Assembly: GCA_023664865.1 (NCBI GenBank)
Contig: JAMPEU010000007.1
Location: 59,728-123,727 of the forward strand
Reading direction: 5' to 3'
DNA from: Butyrivibrio sp.
GTDB taxonomy: Bacteria > Bacillota > Clostridia > Lachnospirales > Lachnospiraceae
Length of the DNA stretch: 64,000 bases
Shown here: in pieces, positions 26,046 through 35,422 of the stretch
Numbering within the stretch: position 1 is the first letter of the stretch
Layout: the number at the start of each line of letters is the position of its first letter
The notes under the pieces: model-generated
What the model saw: only the letters and a program-made list of their open reading frames with translations
Told to the model about the DNA's origin: nothing
Database searches by the model: none
Translations under genes and position numbers: made by a program

Positions 26046-27701
26046 TTACACTTCAAAACAGCTGCCGCCCACAAATTCCCTGCATAATGAATTGGTTGGC
26101 AGTTTGTCACTGCTGACTCCCAGAAAATATTCGAGGAATTTAAGCAGCCTCTTAGCTTCGTGGTATTCCGGCTCGTCTTTTCTAATACTGAAAAGCAGCG
26201 GCTCTGCATACTGTTTCAATACGGCAAGCTCGTAAATAAGCGCCGAGTTAAACATGGCATCCGCCTGTTCCTGATATGGGAAGATATATTTCTCCTCTCC
26301 GCGCCTTACGGAAGCCCACATATCTATGGTCCTTTTCGCGCTCGCCCCTCTGGTTCTGGCATCCCTTACCATACGCCTAAGCAGTCTGCCGTCTGTGGTC
26401 GGAATCCTGTTATGTTCGTCTATATTTAATGAAGTCAGTGCGCTGATATATATTTTATACTTGCTTTCCGCAGGCAGCGAATACGACATTTTCTCATTCA
26501 AGCCGTGTATCCCTTCTATTACAAGGATATCGTCCTCGCCAAGCGTCATTATTTTGCCGTTATATTCCCTTCTCCCGGTTTTGAAGTTAAATGTCGGAAG
26601 TTCCACGCTCTCCCCGGCTAACAGCCTTCCCATGTCCTTATTAAACTGTTCCACATCCAGAGCTTCCAGACATTCAAAATCCGGATTGCCGTCCTCATCA
26701 AGCGGAGTCTCCCCATGATTCCGATAGTAGTTGTCAAGCCCTATCGGGTACGGCTGCAAGCCATAGGTGCGAAGCTGTATTGACAGGCGGTGTGAAAAAG
26801 TGGTCTTGCCCGAAGATGAAGGTCCGGCAATCATTACGAATTTAACGCCCTCACGCCTTGCAATATCTCTGGCAATCTCGCCTATCCTCCTCTCCTGAAG
26901 CGCTTCCTGAACCAAAATCATGTCTGCGATATTATCCTGACAAATCTGGTCATTTAAGTCTCCTACCGTGTCTATCCCTATCTGTTCGCCCCATCTGCAT
27001 GACTGCATAAGCGTCTGGAACAGCTTATTTCTGGGTTCAAATTGATGCAGCTCCATGGGGGAGCTTTGCTCCGGCAAAAGCAGAATCATTCCGTCTTCGT
27101 AGCTTAAAAGGTCGAAACATTTAATATATCCCGTGCTTGGCAGCATATATCCGTAATAATAATCATAGTAATCTCCCAGACAATACACGTTAATCGTGGA
27201 ACTCCTGCGGTAGCGGAAAAGTTTCACCTTATCCTGCATTTTATATTTTTCAAAAAGTTTGACAGCCTCGTCCGCCTGATAGGATTTCTTAGTAACCGGA
27301 ATATCCGCCTCGACCAGTTCCTGCATCCTATCCTTTACCTTCATAATCTGCGCATCGTCAAGCGATGCGCCGTCGATAAATCGGCAATAATATCCCGCGC
27401 CAATGGCAAATTCAACCTTCGTAGCCGCCGCCGTCTCTATGCCCGCCACGTCGGCAATCGCCTTCATAAGCAGCATAATGGCGGAACGCACATATGTCTT
27501 GTGTCCAATTGAATCCCCATAAGTGGCGAAACTTAATTCGCAGTCCCTGTCCACCCTTTTCATCAGCTCCCTAATCTTACCATTGACAATCACCAATGCG
27601 ATGGTATCCTTATACGAATGTTGGTATTCCCTCGCTATTATTTCATATTTAATACCTTCTTCGTACAGCTTTTCCTGTCCGTCAATCTTAATTTTAACCA
27701 T
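26046..27701 (-). CDS. TGS-domain uridine kinase-like nucleoside kinase
   Basis: 551 residues: an N-terminal TGS domain (about 1-60), a domain like the second additional domain of threonyl-tRNA synthetase, and a C-terminal uridine kinase/phosphoribulokinase P-loop domain. The Walker A motif GPSSSGKTTF starts near residue 293, followed by LDNYYRN and, later, IEGIHGLNE (Walker B-like). Such fusions are common in Clostridia and Bacteroidetes and are annotated as nucleoside kinases; the actual substrate is not certain. The start follows GGAGTGAGG. A family 2 palindrome lies directly upstream. Confidence 0.9.
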   Translation of the reverse strand: MVKIKIDGQEKLYEEGIKYEIIAREYQHSYKDTIALVIVNGKIRELMKRVDRDCELSFATYGDSIGHKTYVRSAIMLLMKAIADVAGIETAAATKVEFAIGAGYYCRFIDGASLDDAQIMKVKDRMQELVEADIPVTKKSYQADEAVKLFEKYKMQDKVKLFRYRRSSTINVYCLGDYYDYYYGYMLPSTGYIKCFDLLSYEDGMILLLPEQSSPMELHQFEPRNKLFQTLMQSCRWGEQIGIDTVGDLNDQICQDNIADMILVQEALQERRIGEIARDIARREGVKFVMIAGPSSSGKTTFSHRLSIQLRTYGLQPYPIGLDNYYRNHGETPLDEDGNPDFECLEALDVEQFNKDMGRLLAGESVELPTFNFKTGRREYNGKIMTLGEDDILVIEGIHGLNEKMSYSLPAESKYKIYISALTSLNIDEHNRIPTTDGRLLRRMVRDARTRGASAKRTIDMWASVRRGEEKYIFPYQEQADAMFNSALIYELAVLKQYAEPLLFSIRKDEPEYHEAKRLLKFLEYFLGVSSDKLPTNSLCREFVGGSCFEV

Positions 27702-27731
27702 ACCTATACCTCACTCCTTTTTCGATAACCA

Positions 27732-27844
27732 GAGTTTAGACTAAATGAATAAAATAAGAAGCGACTTACCGTTTTTCAGGCATAGAGCTTCGTTTTTATT
27801 CCAGATAATTTACGGAGTAAATTTTCTGTTTTGGCTCTAAACTC
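27732..27844 (-). repeat. Family 2 palindromic hairpin element, copy c (with nested hairpin)
   Basis: Arms GAGTTTAGACTAAATGAATA and TCTAAACTC, inner stem AGAAGC/GCTTC, conserved loop GACTTACCGTTTTTCAGGCA. The right arm is interrupted at 27802 by the 27-bp nested hairpin. Flanked by ATAACCAGA, the inverse of the CTCTGGTTAT seen beside copies a and e. Lies between trmK and the uridine kinase gene. Confidence 0.88.
27802..27828 (-). repeat. Nested 27-bp hairpin (CAGA-type), copy 2
   Basis: CAGATAATTTAC, GGA loop, GTAAATTTTCTG. Sits in the right arm of family 2 copy c at the same point as in copy d, so these two probably descend from one insertion. Confidence 0.85.
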
Positions 27845-27845
27845 G

Positions 27846-28694
27846 TCACAAGAAATTGCAGTTGCTATCGCTCATGATTTCCATCACATGTATACAATCC
27901 TGCAAAAGCGTTTCCACTTCTTCATACCTGCTGCCGTTTTTATGTTCTTTTGCGCTGTTTCCTTCCGCCTCATTTCTGCTTAAGTTATTGAGAATTTCTT
28001 CGTAAGTATGCTTTTCTTTCTCAAGATAACGATACAGCACGGCGGACTTATTCCGAATAAGCAGTTCGCCGTATCTGTCATAAATCTGCTGATACCAGCA
28101 AGATTCCACACCAGTCTGTCCTGAACCGGTCTTTTCCCTCGTTCGTTCCGGCTGCTGCAGCACATATTCTGACTTCGTGCAGGCGTCCTGCACTGAGTCT
28201 ACGCTCTCTTCCCTGACGGCTTTCATCATCGGGTAGAACTTTCCGTCCTCTTCTATCATATTCTCTTCAACAATCTTATATCCCTGACTGCGCAAAAAGC
28301 GCCGAAACTGCTGCACTTCGGACTGCGGCTGCATAATCAGTTCTTTAAAAGACTTGGTCTTATGAATATCGTTCTCCAAAATGCGCATCATAAGCCTTCC
28401 GCCCATTCCCGCGCATATAAGGGTATCCGCCTCACCTGCCTGATATGCGGCTAATCCGTCAGAAAGTCTGGTCTCTATGTATGTTTCCGCCCCATATTCC
28501 CATATATGCTCTTTTGCGCGCATGAGCGGACCTTCGTTCACGTCCATTGCAATTACTTTAGGGCTGATTCCCTTTTTAAAAAGATAAATCGACAAAAAAC
28601 CATGATCGCACCCCACATCGCAGACTCTGCTGCCTTTTGTCACCATGCAGGCGAGCGCAAGGAGCCTGTCGGAAAGCACAATATTCTCCTTCAT
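27846..28694 (-). CDS. trmK: tRNA (adenine(22)-N1)-methyltransferase
   Basis: A SAM-dependent enzyme that methylates N1 of A22 in tRNA. The Rossmann core shows CDVGCDHGFLSIYL (motif I), AMDVNEGPL (motif II) and the family stretch ICAGMGGRLMMRIL, with MQPQSE further on. 282 residues, with a C-terminal helical extension. The ATG at 28694 overlaps the rpoD stop (TGATG), and AAAGGA lies 11 bases upstream; a TTG one codon earlier is a weaker alternative. It follows rpoD, the usual trmK position in Firmicutes. Confidence 0.93.
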   Translation of the reverse strand: MKENIVLSDRLLALACMVTKGSRVCDVGCDHGFLSIYLFKKGISPKVIAMDVNEGPLMRAKEHIWEYGAETYIETRLSDGLAAYQAGEADTLICAGMGGRLMMRILENDIHKTKSFKELIMQPQSEVQQFRRFLRSQGYKIVEENMIEEDGKFYPMMKAVREESVDSVQDACTKSEYVLQQPERTREKTGSGQTGVESCWYQQIYDRYGELLIRNKSAVLYRYLEKEKHTYEEILNNLSRNEAEGNSAKEHKNGSRYEEVETLLQDCIHVMEIMSDSNCNFL

Positions 28695-29824
28695 CAATCC
28701 AGATAATCCTTTAACTTGCGGCTTCTGCTGGGATGGCGCAGTTTTCTTAATGCTTTTGCCTCAATCTGACGTATACGTTCACGGGTAACGCTAAATTCTT
28801 TGCCAACTTCTTCTAAAGTTCTCGCACGCCCGTCGTCCAAGCCAAATCTTAAGCGCAAAACCTTCTGTTCCCTTTCGGTCAACGTTCCAAGCACCTCTAC
28901 CAGCTGCTCTTTTAGCAGGGTAAAAGCCGCAGCGTCCGCCGGAACAGGCACATTGTCGTCCTGAATAAAGTCGCCTAAATGGCTGTCTTCTTCTTCGCCT
29001 ATCGGAGTCTCCAAAGAAACCGGCTCCTGAGAGATTTTTAAAATCTCCCTGACTCTTTCTACAGGCATATTCATCTCTTCGGCGATTTCTTCCGGAGTTG
29101 GTTCCCTTCCAAGCTCCTGCAATAACTGTCTGCTCACGCGAATCAATTTATTAATCGTCTCTACCATATGGACGGGAATACGTATTGTCCTTGCCTGATC
29201 TGCAATCGCCCTCGTAATCGCCTGACGAATCCACCATGTAGCATAAGTAGAGAATTTATATCCCTTTCTATAATCAAATTTCTCGACAGCCTTAATAAGA
29301 CCTAAGTTTCCTTCCTGAATCAAATCAAGGAAAAGCATGCCTCTGCCTACATATCTTTTGGCAATGCTGACAACCAGACGCAAATTAGCCTCCGCAAGGC
29401 GTTTTTTCGCGTCTTCGTCCCCCATCTCCATCTTCTTGGCAAGTTCGATTTCGTCTTCGGCGCTAAGCAGCGGCACTTTGCCTATCTCTTTCAGATACAT
29501 TCTGACCGGATCCTCGATGCTGATTCCATCCGGTATCGACAAATCAAGGTTCTCGACATCAACCTCGTCCTCGTCCGTCAGGATAATCTCCTCGTCGTCC
29601 ACATCTACGTCATCGCCCTCCGTAATGCGCAGAACGTCCACGCCGTTTTGCTCCAACGTCTCCAAAATTTTGTCAAACTGTTCTTCTTCCAGTGGCAAAT
29701 CATGGAAAAAGTCATTAATCTCTTGATATTCCAAAACATTCTTTTTCTTTTTAGCAACATTTAAGAGTTCTTTCAAACGCTCTTCAAATTTTGCCTGTAC
29801 ATTTTCTTCCATTATCCGGTCCAT
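28694..29824 (-). CDS. rpoD: Principal RNA polymerase sigma factor (sigma-70/SigA)
   Basis: 376 residues with region 1.1, an acidic stretch (about 65-95, [20 protein letters not shown]), region 1.2 ([17 protein letters not shown]), region 2 with the -10 reader [20 protein letters not shown], region 3, and region 4 with the -35 reader [20 protein letters not shown]. It directs transcription of housekeeping genes, and the promoters listed here match its consensus. It lies 40 bp after dnaG. Two start codons are possible (29824, or MEEN at 29812); the ribosome binding site AGAAGGAAGG sits close to the first. Confidence 0.97.
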   Translation of the reverse strand: MDRIMEENVQAKFEERLKELLNVAKKKKNVLEYQEINDFFHDLPLEEEQFDKILETLEQNGVDVLRITEGDDVDVDDEEIILTDEDEVDVENLDLSIPDGISIEDPVRMYLKEIGKVPLLSAEDEIELAKKMEMGDEDAKKRLAEANLRLVVSIAKRYVGRGMLFLDLIQEGNLGLIKAVEKFDYRKGYKFSTYATWWIRQAITRAIADQARTIRIPVHMVETINKLIRVSRQLLQELGREPTPEEIAEEMNMPVERVREILKISQEPVSLETPIGEEEDSHLGDFIQDDNVPVPADAAAFTLLKEQLVEVLGTLTEREQKVLRLRFGLDDGRARTLEEVGKEFSVTRERIRQIEAKALRKLRHPSRSRKLKDYLD

Positions 29825-29864
29825 CCTTCCTTCTGCGGATTAAACTTTGCGATTATTCTTGCCT

Positions 29865-31637
29865 TTAATAAAGGGAAATATGCGTTTTGCTAAGTTCTTC
29901 CAAGGCTTTTTTGCCTGAAATCACTTGATTTATCGCATTCATATCCGAGCCTGCCCTTGCAGAATAATATTCAAAACTGTTTTTCTTGACTGTGTACACT
30001 ATATCATGGAACGCCTTTTCACGTTCCGCATCCGTGTTAAGGTCCTGTAATTTGGTATTAAACAGAGAGGCTGCCTCTTTCTGTTCCTCTTCGTCCTGAA
30101 ACATGCTTATAATGGACGCCGGATTATAATTTCCCGCTTCCAAGTCGGCAAAAAGCCTGCCGGCAACCTTCTGATACAGTTCTTCGGTAAAATCCTCCAC
30201 TGTAATATATTTTTTTATCTTCTGATACAGCTCCGGCTCGTCGGTCAGCCATGTCAGAAGGAGTTTCTGTGATTTTTTTATATTTTCCTGCGGTTCGTTC
30301 TTTTTGGAAACCGTGGGTTTCGGCCTTTCCACGGGTTTAACGAAACCCGTCTGAACAGCATATGACGTGGTCAGCTTGCGGAGTTCTTCATAGCCGATGC
30401 GGTATTTGTCCGCAACAGTCTCCGTATAATTATTGCGCTCCACTTCCTCTTCAAAACCGCATAATTTCTTGGCTATTTCCCTGTAAAATCTGGTTTTGGA
30501 GTCCGGATCCGCCAAGTCATAACTACGCTCCAATATCCTCAGTTCAAACATGAAGCTGTTCTCCGCCTTATCAATCCTCTCCTGAAAGGCTTCCGCTCCG
30601 TTTGCCTTAATAAACTCGTCAGGATCTTTTGCAGGCTCCATATTTATTACCCTGCCCCTTAAGCCGGTTTCGCGCAAAATGCCGATTGCCCTTAAGGCTG
30701 CGTTGACTCCGGCGCCGTCGCTGTCATAGGCAAGCAGCACTTCCTGCGTATAACGTCTTAGCAGATTAGCCTGCCCCGCCGTAAATGCCGTACCCAATGA
30801 TGCAACCGCCTGCGTAAAACCCGCCTGATGCATCGCTATGACATCCATATATCCTTCGCATAAAATAATATTGTTCTTACGCGACGTCCTTGCAAAATTC
30901 AAGCCGTAGAGATTCCTGCTCTTATCAAATATCATGGTTTCGGGGGAATTTAAGTATTTAGGCTTTCCGTCTCCCATCACCCTGCCGCCAAATCCTATAA
31001 CTCTGTGGTTGATATCCTGAATAGGGAACATTACGCGGTTCCAGAATTTATCGCGCATCCCCCTTTTCTCATCGAACACGGCAAGTCCGGCATCCATGAT
31101 GAGCTTGTCCTCATATCCTTTGGATTTCAGGTATCCGCTAATCTCCGAGCCTGATACGCTGGCAAAACCCAGACCGAACTTTTTCATAGTCTCTTCACTT
31201 AAATTTCTGCCTGTCAGGTACTTATATCCTGCCGCGCCTTTAGGATTCCGTAAAAGATAATAGTAATATTTTGCCGCCTCTTTGTTGATTTCTAAGAGTT
31301 TCGCCTTTACGCCGTCACGTTTCTTCCCTTCTTCCGAAGATTCCGCCTCAGGCAGCGCCACGCCGGCTCTTTTCGCCAATTCCGTTACTGCCTCCTGAAA
31401 CGTATAGTTCTCGTATGACATTAAAAAGGTAAAGATATTGCCGCCCGCTCCGCAGCCAAAGCAGTAATACATCTGCTTGTCCGGAGAGACGGAAAAAGAC
31501 GGTGATTTTTCGTTGTGAAAAGGACACAAGCCGAAATAACTGGCGCCTTTTTTCTGGATACGGACATATCCGGAAATCACGTCCACTATATCATTTCTCG
31601 CTCTTACTTCTTCTATCAGTTCGTCCGGATAATACAT
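29865..31637 (-). CDS. dnaG: DNA primase
   Basis: Makes RNA primers for replication. 590 residues: a CHC2 zinc-binding domain (CPFHNEKSPSFSVSP ... CFGCGAGG, about 38-62), the catalytic core with the TOPRIM acidic motif EGYMDVIAMHQAG and DSDGAG, and a C-terminal DnaB-interacting helical region. The start follows GGAGAAGGGG. Second gene of the dgt-dnaG-rpoD-trmK operon, a variant of the macromolecular synthesis operon. Confidence 0.97.
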   Translation of the reverse strand: MYYPDELIEEVRARNDIVDVISGYVRIQKKGASYFGLCPFHNEKSPSFSVSPDKQMYYCFGCGAGGNIFTFLMSYENYTFQEAVTELAKRAGVALPEAESSEEGKKRDGVKAKLLEINKEAAKYYYYLLRNPKGAAGYKYLTGRNLSEETMKKFGLGFASVSGSEISGYLKSKGYEDKLIMDAGLAVFDEKRGMRDKFWNRVMFPIQDINHRVIGFGGRVMGDGKPKYLNSPETMIFDKSRNLYGLNFARTSRKNNIILCEGYMDVIAMHQAGFTQAVASLGTAFTAGQANLLRRYTQEVLLAYDSDGAGVNAALRAIGILRETGLRGRVINMEPAKDPDEFIKANGAEAFQERIDKAENSFMFELRILERSYDLADPDSKTRFYREIAKKLCGFEEEVERNNYTETVADKYRIGYEELRKLTTSYAVQTGFVKPVERPKPTVSKKNEPQENIKKSQKLLLTWLTDEPELYQKIKKYITVEDFTEELYQKVAGRLFADLEAGNYNPASIISMFQDEEEQKEAASLFNTKLQDLNTDAEREKAFHDIVYTVKKNSFEYYSARAGSDMNAINQVISGKKALEELSKTHISLY

Positions 31638-31699
31638 GCCCCTTCTCCGTTCCCGTTAAATCCTTTAGCAAAAAGCTGCTTATTCTATTCTAAACGCCG

Positions 31700-32704
31700 T
31701 CAGCCGTGCCATGTCTTAGGGATAAAAATTTCCTGGTATCTGGCGATGGCAAACCTGTCCGTCATGGACGCAATAAAGTCGCAGACTATCTTTTCGGCAG
31801 GCTCGCCCTTATCCAGAAGATTACGCATGAAATCCGGCAGTTTCTCTATATGCTCCAGATAGTAGGCGTATAATGTCTCTATCAGTTCTTCCGCCTTGCC
31901 TTCTTCGCTCTTTGCCACAGGATTCTGATAAACATTTTTAAACATAAACTCTCTGAGCCTGGTCATCGCCTCTGCTGCTGCCGGAGACATCATGATATCA
32001 TTTTTCCCACGGCTTGACGTGACTATATCGTGGATAAAAAAGTCTAAGCGTTCACCGCAGCTGTAACCGATTACTTCACCAATCTCCTTAGGCACGTCTG
32101 ATTCTTTTAGGATGCCGCCGCGTATGGCGTCGTCCATATCATGATGTATATATGCGATTTTATCGGAAAATCTGACTACCCTGCCTTCAAGCGTACATGG
32201 CATGCCGGAAGTCTGGTGGTTCAGGATGCCGTCTTTGACTTCATAAGTCAAATTTATTCCCTGACCGTCTTTCTCGATAAGGTCAACGGTCCTGATACTC
32301 TGTTCATTATGGGAAAATCCATATGGACACGCTCTGTTTAAGGCGCGCTCTCCCGCATGCCCGAAAGGCGTATGCCCTAAGTCATGTCCAAGCGCGATTG
32401 CCTCTACCAAATCTTCATTCAACTGCAACGCTTTGGCAATAGTCCGCGCATTCTGGCTGACCTCAAGGGTATGTGTCAGACGTGTCCTGTAATGGTCGCC
32501 CTCAGGGGTTAAAAAAACCTGCGTCTTATCCTTAAGCCTTCTAAAGGACTTACTATGTATGATCCTGTCGCGGTCCCGCTGGAATACAGGCCTGATGTCG
32601 CACTGTTCTTCTGGCTTGCTTCTCCCTCGGGAATCCATGCTCAGCATTGCATATGGGCTTAAATACTCCTTCTCCCACTGCTCCAAACTTTCCCTTATAT
32701 TCAT
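31700..32704 (-). CDS. dgt: Deoxyguanosinetriphosphate triphosphohydrolase-like protein
   Basis: An HD-superfamily enzyme that hydrolyses dNTPs (typically dGTP) to nucleoside and triphosphate, tuning dNTP pools. 334 residues with RLTHTLEVSQNARTIA, the HD motif GHDLGHTPFGHAGE, and YIHHDMDDAIRGG supplying further metal ligands. Start set at the ATG after AAAGGC (32704, MNIRES); the longer frame from 32764 has no ribosome binding site at its start. First gene of the operon with dnaG, rpoD and trmK, so dNTP supply and priming are cotranscribed. Confidence 0.92.
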   Translation of the reverse strand: MNIRESLEQWEKEYLSPYAMLSMDSRGRSKPEEQCDIRPVFQRDRDRIIHSKSFRRLKDKTQVFLTPEGDHYRTRLTHTLEVSQNARTIAKALQLNEDLVEAIALGHDLGHTPFGHAGERALNRACPYGFSHNEQSIRTVDLIEKDGQGINLTYEVKDGILNHQTSGMPCTLEGRVVRFSDKIAYIHHDMDDAIRGGILKESDVPKEIGEVIGYSCGERLDFFIHDIVTSSRGKNDIMMSPAAAEAMTRLREFMFKNVYQNPVAKSEEGKAEELIETLYAYYLEHIEKLPDFMRNLLDKGEPAEKIVCDFIASMTDRFAIARYQEIFIPKTWHG

Positions 32705-32807
32705 AGAACTGCCTTTCTTAAGAAAACAATTGCCCTGTTTATAATATTCTACTTCTTTTCCCAAAATCCTTTTTTATTCCCAATTTATTTTTAATTTATT
32801 TTCAACC

Positions 32808-32991
32808 GAAGTTCGGTCCGCGGGCGGCATGGACGCATATGTTACCGCTTGAGGCACGCTCTCGCTCCGTAAAAAGGCGCAGCGGTACTAAGTTCAAAAG
32901 CTAAAAAACAGCTTTTTCACTAAGTGCCGGCGCTTTTTAAGAACCTCTGCACGGTAACATATGCGTCCATGCCGCCCGCGGACCGAACTTC
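32808..32991 (-). repeat. Family 1 long palindromic element, copy 5
   Basis: 184 bp with a 40-bp near-perfect outer arm (from GAAGTTCGGTCCGCGGGCGG on) unrelated in sequence to most other copies. Second stem AAAAAG/CTTTTT plus CGC/GCG; unpaired CACGCTCTCGCTCCG identical to copy 1. The apical part is replaced by an extra hairpin AAAAGCT/AGCTTTT, as in copy 7. Lies between dgt and the esterase gene. Confidence 0.9.
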
Positions 32992-32999
32992 TGTTTATG

Positions 33000-33893
33000 T
33001 TACCGGCATATGTCATAAATAAACTCCGCATTCTTATCCATTGCGTCGTATGCCGTCTTAAACGGCGACATCTGAAATACATGCCACATTCCCTTGAACA
33101 CGTCCATTTTGGCGGAAACGTTAGCTTTTACAAGTTTCTTATGCAGCATCGTGGAGTCATTAAGCAGAACCTCATTGTCACCTACCTGGATATAAATAGG
33201 GGGAAAGCCGTCAAATTCACCAAACAGCGGAGAAATAAGCGGATTCGCCAAATCTTCTCCCGCAGCATAATTATCCGTCATTTCCTTAAGGTAGGCAGCG
33301 TCCAGAACCGGATCGATCTTCGCCCTGCTTATATGCGACTTGCCCGCAGCGGTCAAATCCGTCCACGGCGACATAAGTATCGCGCCACGGGGAAGAAGCC
33401 TGTTCTCCTGCTTAAGCTTTAACATTAATGACAATGCCAGATTGCCGCCCGCAGAATCCCCCGCCACGATTATATCCCTGGCTCCGTATCCTAATAACAT
33501 CAGGCTGTCCCATACTTTCATGGCGTCTTCCGTCGCCGCGGGATAAGGATTTTCCGGGGCAAGCCTGTAGTCAAAGCAAAGCACGTCCATGGAAGTCGAT
33601 ACCGCCAGCTTGGTTGTAAGCGTGCGCGCATATACACTGCTGCCCGTGGAATAACCGCCGCCATGGCAATATAGTATAATGTACTTTTTCATATGCGCCC
33701 TGTTTACGGAAATCCATTCGCTGTGGATTCCCTTAATTTCAATCTCTTTAATATCCACTTCTTTATTGGCGCCAAACAGCACGCCCAGATGGTCTTGAGA
33801 CATTCTGTGTTTCTCAATGTCGGTATTTTCCACCCTGCTGTGCACCTTTTTGATGATATACATTAAGTTCTGGTTCGTTTTTGTAATTGCCAT
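33000..33893 (-). CDS. Alpha/beta hydrolase (HSL-type esterase)
   Basis: 297 residues of the hormone-sensitive-lipase family. The oxyanion-hole motif HGGGYSTGS, the nucleophile elbow GDSAGGNLA (catalytic Ser), an Asp in the IQVGDNEVL strand and His in GMWHVFQMSP complete the triad. No signal peptide, so it is cytoplasmic; it should hydrolyse acyl or acetyl esters. It is divergent from the condensation-like acyltransferase and DUF6320 genes, which often accompany such esterases in Lachnospiraceae. Confidence 0.9.
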   Translation of the reverse strand: MAITKTNQNLMYIIKKVHSRVENTDIEKHRMSQDHLGVLFGANKEVDIKEIEIKGIHSEWISVNRAHMKKYIILYCHGGGYSTGSSVYARTLTTKLAVSTSMDVLCFDYRLAPENPYPAATEDAMKVWDSLMLLGYGARDIIVAGDSAGGNLALSLMLKLKQENRLLPRGAILMSPWTDLTAAGKSHISRAKIDPVLDAAYLKEMTDNYAAGEDLANPLISPLFGEFDGFPPIYIQVGDNEVLLNDSTMLHKKLVKANVSAKMDVFKGMWHVFQMSPFKTAYDAMDKNAEFIYDICR

Positions 33894-33957
33894 AAAGCAG
33901 TTCCATTCCTTTCATAAAACGTTTATTAAATTTTTATACAGATTATCCCGTCTCTGT

Positions 33958-33965
33958 GGTATACT
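33958..33965 (+). promoter_or_regulatory. Extended -10 promoter for the acyltransferase/DUF6320 pair
   Basis: TGGTATACT (TG, one base, TATACT) about 80 bp ahead of the chosen start codon. It lies inside the upstream part of the open frame, which supports starting translation at 34043 instead of 33956. Confidence 0.5.
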
Positions 33966-34042
33966 ATAACCAATATATTTCAGCTACAATTTGCGCCTGC
34001 GCCCAATTCGCAGGCTGCCAAGCAAGGAGCAGAGTTATCCGT

Positions 34043-35368
34043 ATGTCCACTTCCGAGTCCAAAAAGACGGCTTTTTCAAAAAACAGAAAAGAAATATGGT
34101 ACAAGCTGGATTTATCCGCTATTGTATATCCGACTCTCCAGCGAAGGGACTTTTCATCCGTGTACCGCCTGTCCGTCGTGCTTAAAGAAGAGATTAACCC
34201 TCTTATTTTACAGCAGGCGCTTGATATCACGCTGCCCCGCTTCCCGACATATAAGGTCGCAATTAGGAAAGGGCTTTTCTGGCGGTATTTGGAGCCTAAC
34301 AACAGACCTGGTCCTTTTGTCATGCAGGATATCAAGAATCCCTGTATGCCTATGCCTTTTAAAGCAAATAACAGGTATCTGCTCAGAGTCTATTACTACG
34401 GCAGGCGGATTTCGCTTGAGGCGCATCATGCTTTAGGCGACGGAACAGGCGGAATGTGCGTATTGCAGACGCTTACCGCTGTGTACCTTAAGCTTTTGGG
34501 ACACCCTGTAACTCCGTCGGGCTTTGTGCTGGATATAGGCGAGACTCCGCACCCGGAAGAGCTGGAAGACGCATATATGCGCTATGCCAATGCCAAAGTG
34601 CGCCCACCACGCCCCGGTGAAAAGACTTACCGAGTCAGGGGAACCAAAGAACCCTTTTATACTTTAAATATCATAGACGGCATCATGTCCGTCAATGAAG
34701 TGCGCTCAGTTGCATCCAAATACAACGCCACGATTACGGAATATTTCAATGCCGTCCTGCTCTATGCGCTGCTGCAAAAGCAGGAATATGACCGTCCTTT
34801 CAGGACAAGACCGGTTAAAATCGCCATGCCTGTCAACCTAAGGCGTTTTTTCCCTTCAAGGACTCTGCGCAACTTTATCACAATGATATATCCGTCGATA
34901 GATCCGCGGCTGGGCGATTACAGTTTTGAAGAAATAGTAAACCATGTGCGCAACTATATGAACTATTATATAAACGAAAAGTTCTTATGCGGCGATATTA
35001 CCACCAATGCCGCCACGCAACGCAATCCGGTTATCCGCATCGTGCCGCTTTTTATTAAGGATTTCGTAGTCCGCACGTTTTATACGAAGGTTCAGGATAA
35101 AAATTCTTCCGCCGGGCTTACGAACATGGGCGCTTTGAAAGTTCCTGATGAAATGAAACCTTTTATAGATCGCTTTGACATCTATATGGGACAGCCGTTT
35201 TCCTCCCGTACTAACTGCGCAATCATCAGTTTTGAAGATATCCTTACGATAAATTTTGCCAGCAGCATAGCCGAAAGCGACGTCGAACGCTGTTTCTTCC
35301 AGAAACTTGTCAAAGACGGCATCCATGTGATTATCGAAAGCAACCGGGACTCAAAACTTAAGCAATAA
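34043..35368 (+). CDS. Condensation-domain-like acyltransferase
   Basis: 441 residues resembling the alcohol acetyltransferase / NRPS condensation superfamily (chloramphenicol-acetyltransferase fold). The catalytic motif HHxxxDG is intact: AHHALGDGTGGM. A second half contains the expected PVNLRRFFPSRTLRNF and GLTNMG stretches. No membrane segment. The acyl donor and acceptor are unknown; pairing with an esterase and a membrane protein suggests lipid or ester metabolism. Start at the ATG with AAGGAG 13 bases upstream; the longer frame from 33956 overlaps the promoter. Confidence 0.8.
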   Translation: MSTSESKKTAFSKNRKEIWYKLDLSAIVYPTLQRRDFSSVYRLSVVLKEEINPLILQQALDITLPRFPTYKVAIRKGLFWRYLEPNNRPGPFVMQDIKNPCMPMPFKANNRYLLRVYYYGRRISLEAHHALGDGTGGMCVLQTLTAVYLKLLGHPVTPSGFVLDIGETPHPEELEDAYMRYANAKVRPPRPGEKTYRVRGTKEPFYTLNIIDGIMSVNEVRSVASKYNATITEYFNAVLLYALLQKQEYDRPFRTRPVKIAMPVNLRRFFPSRTLRNFITMIYPSIDPRLGDYSFEEIVNHVRNYMNYYINEKFLCGDITTNAATQRNPVIRIVPLFIKDFVVRTFYTKVQDKNSSAGLTNMGALKVPDEMKPFIDRFDIYMGQPFSSRTNCAIISFEDILTINFASSIAESDVERCFFQKLVKDGIHVIIESNRDSKLKQ

Positions 35369-35422
35369 ATTCAGTATAAAAGTTTACTTTCAAATTTATT
35401 AACGTATAAAGGAGTGACACCT

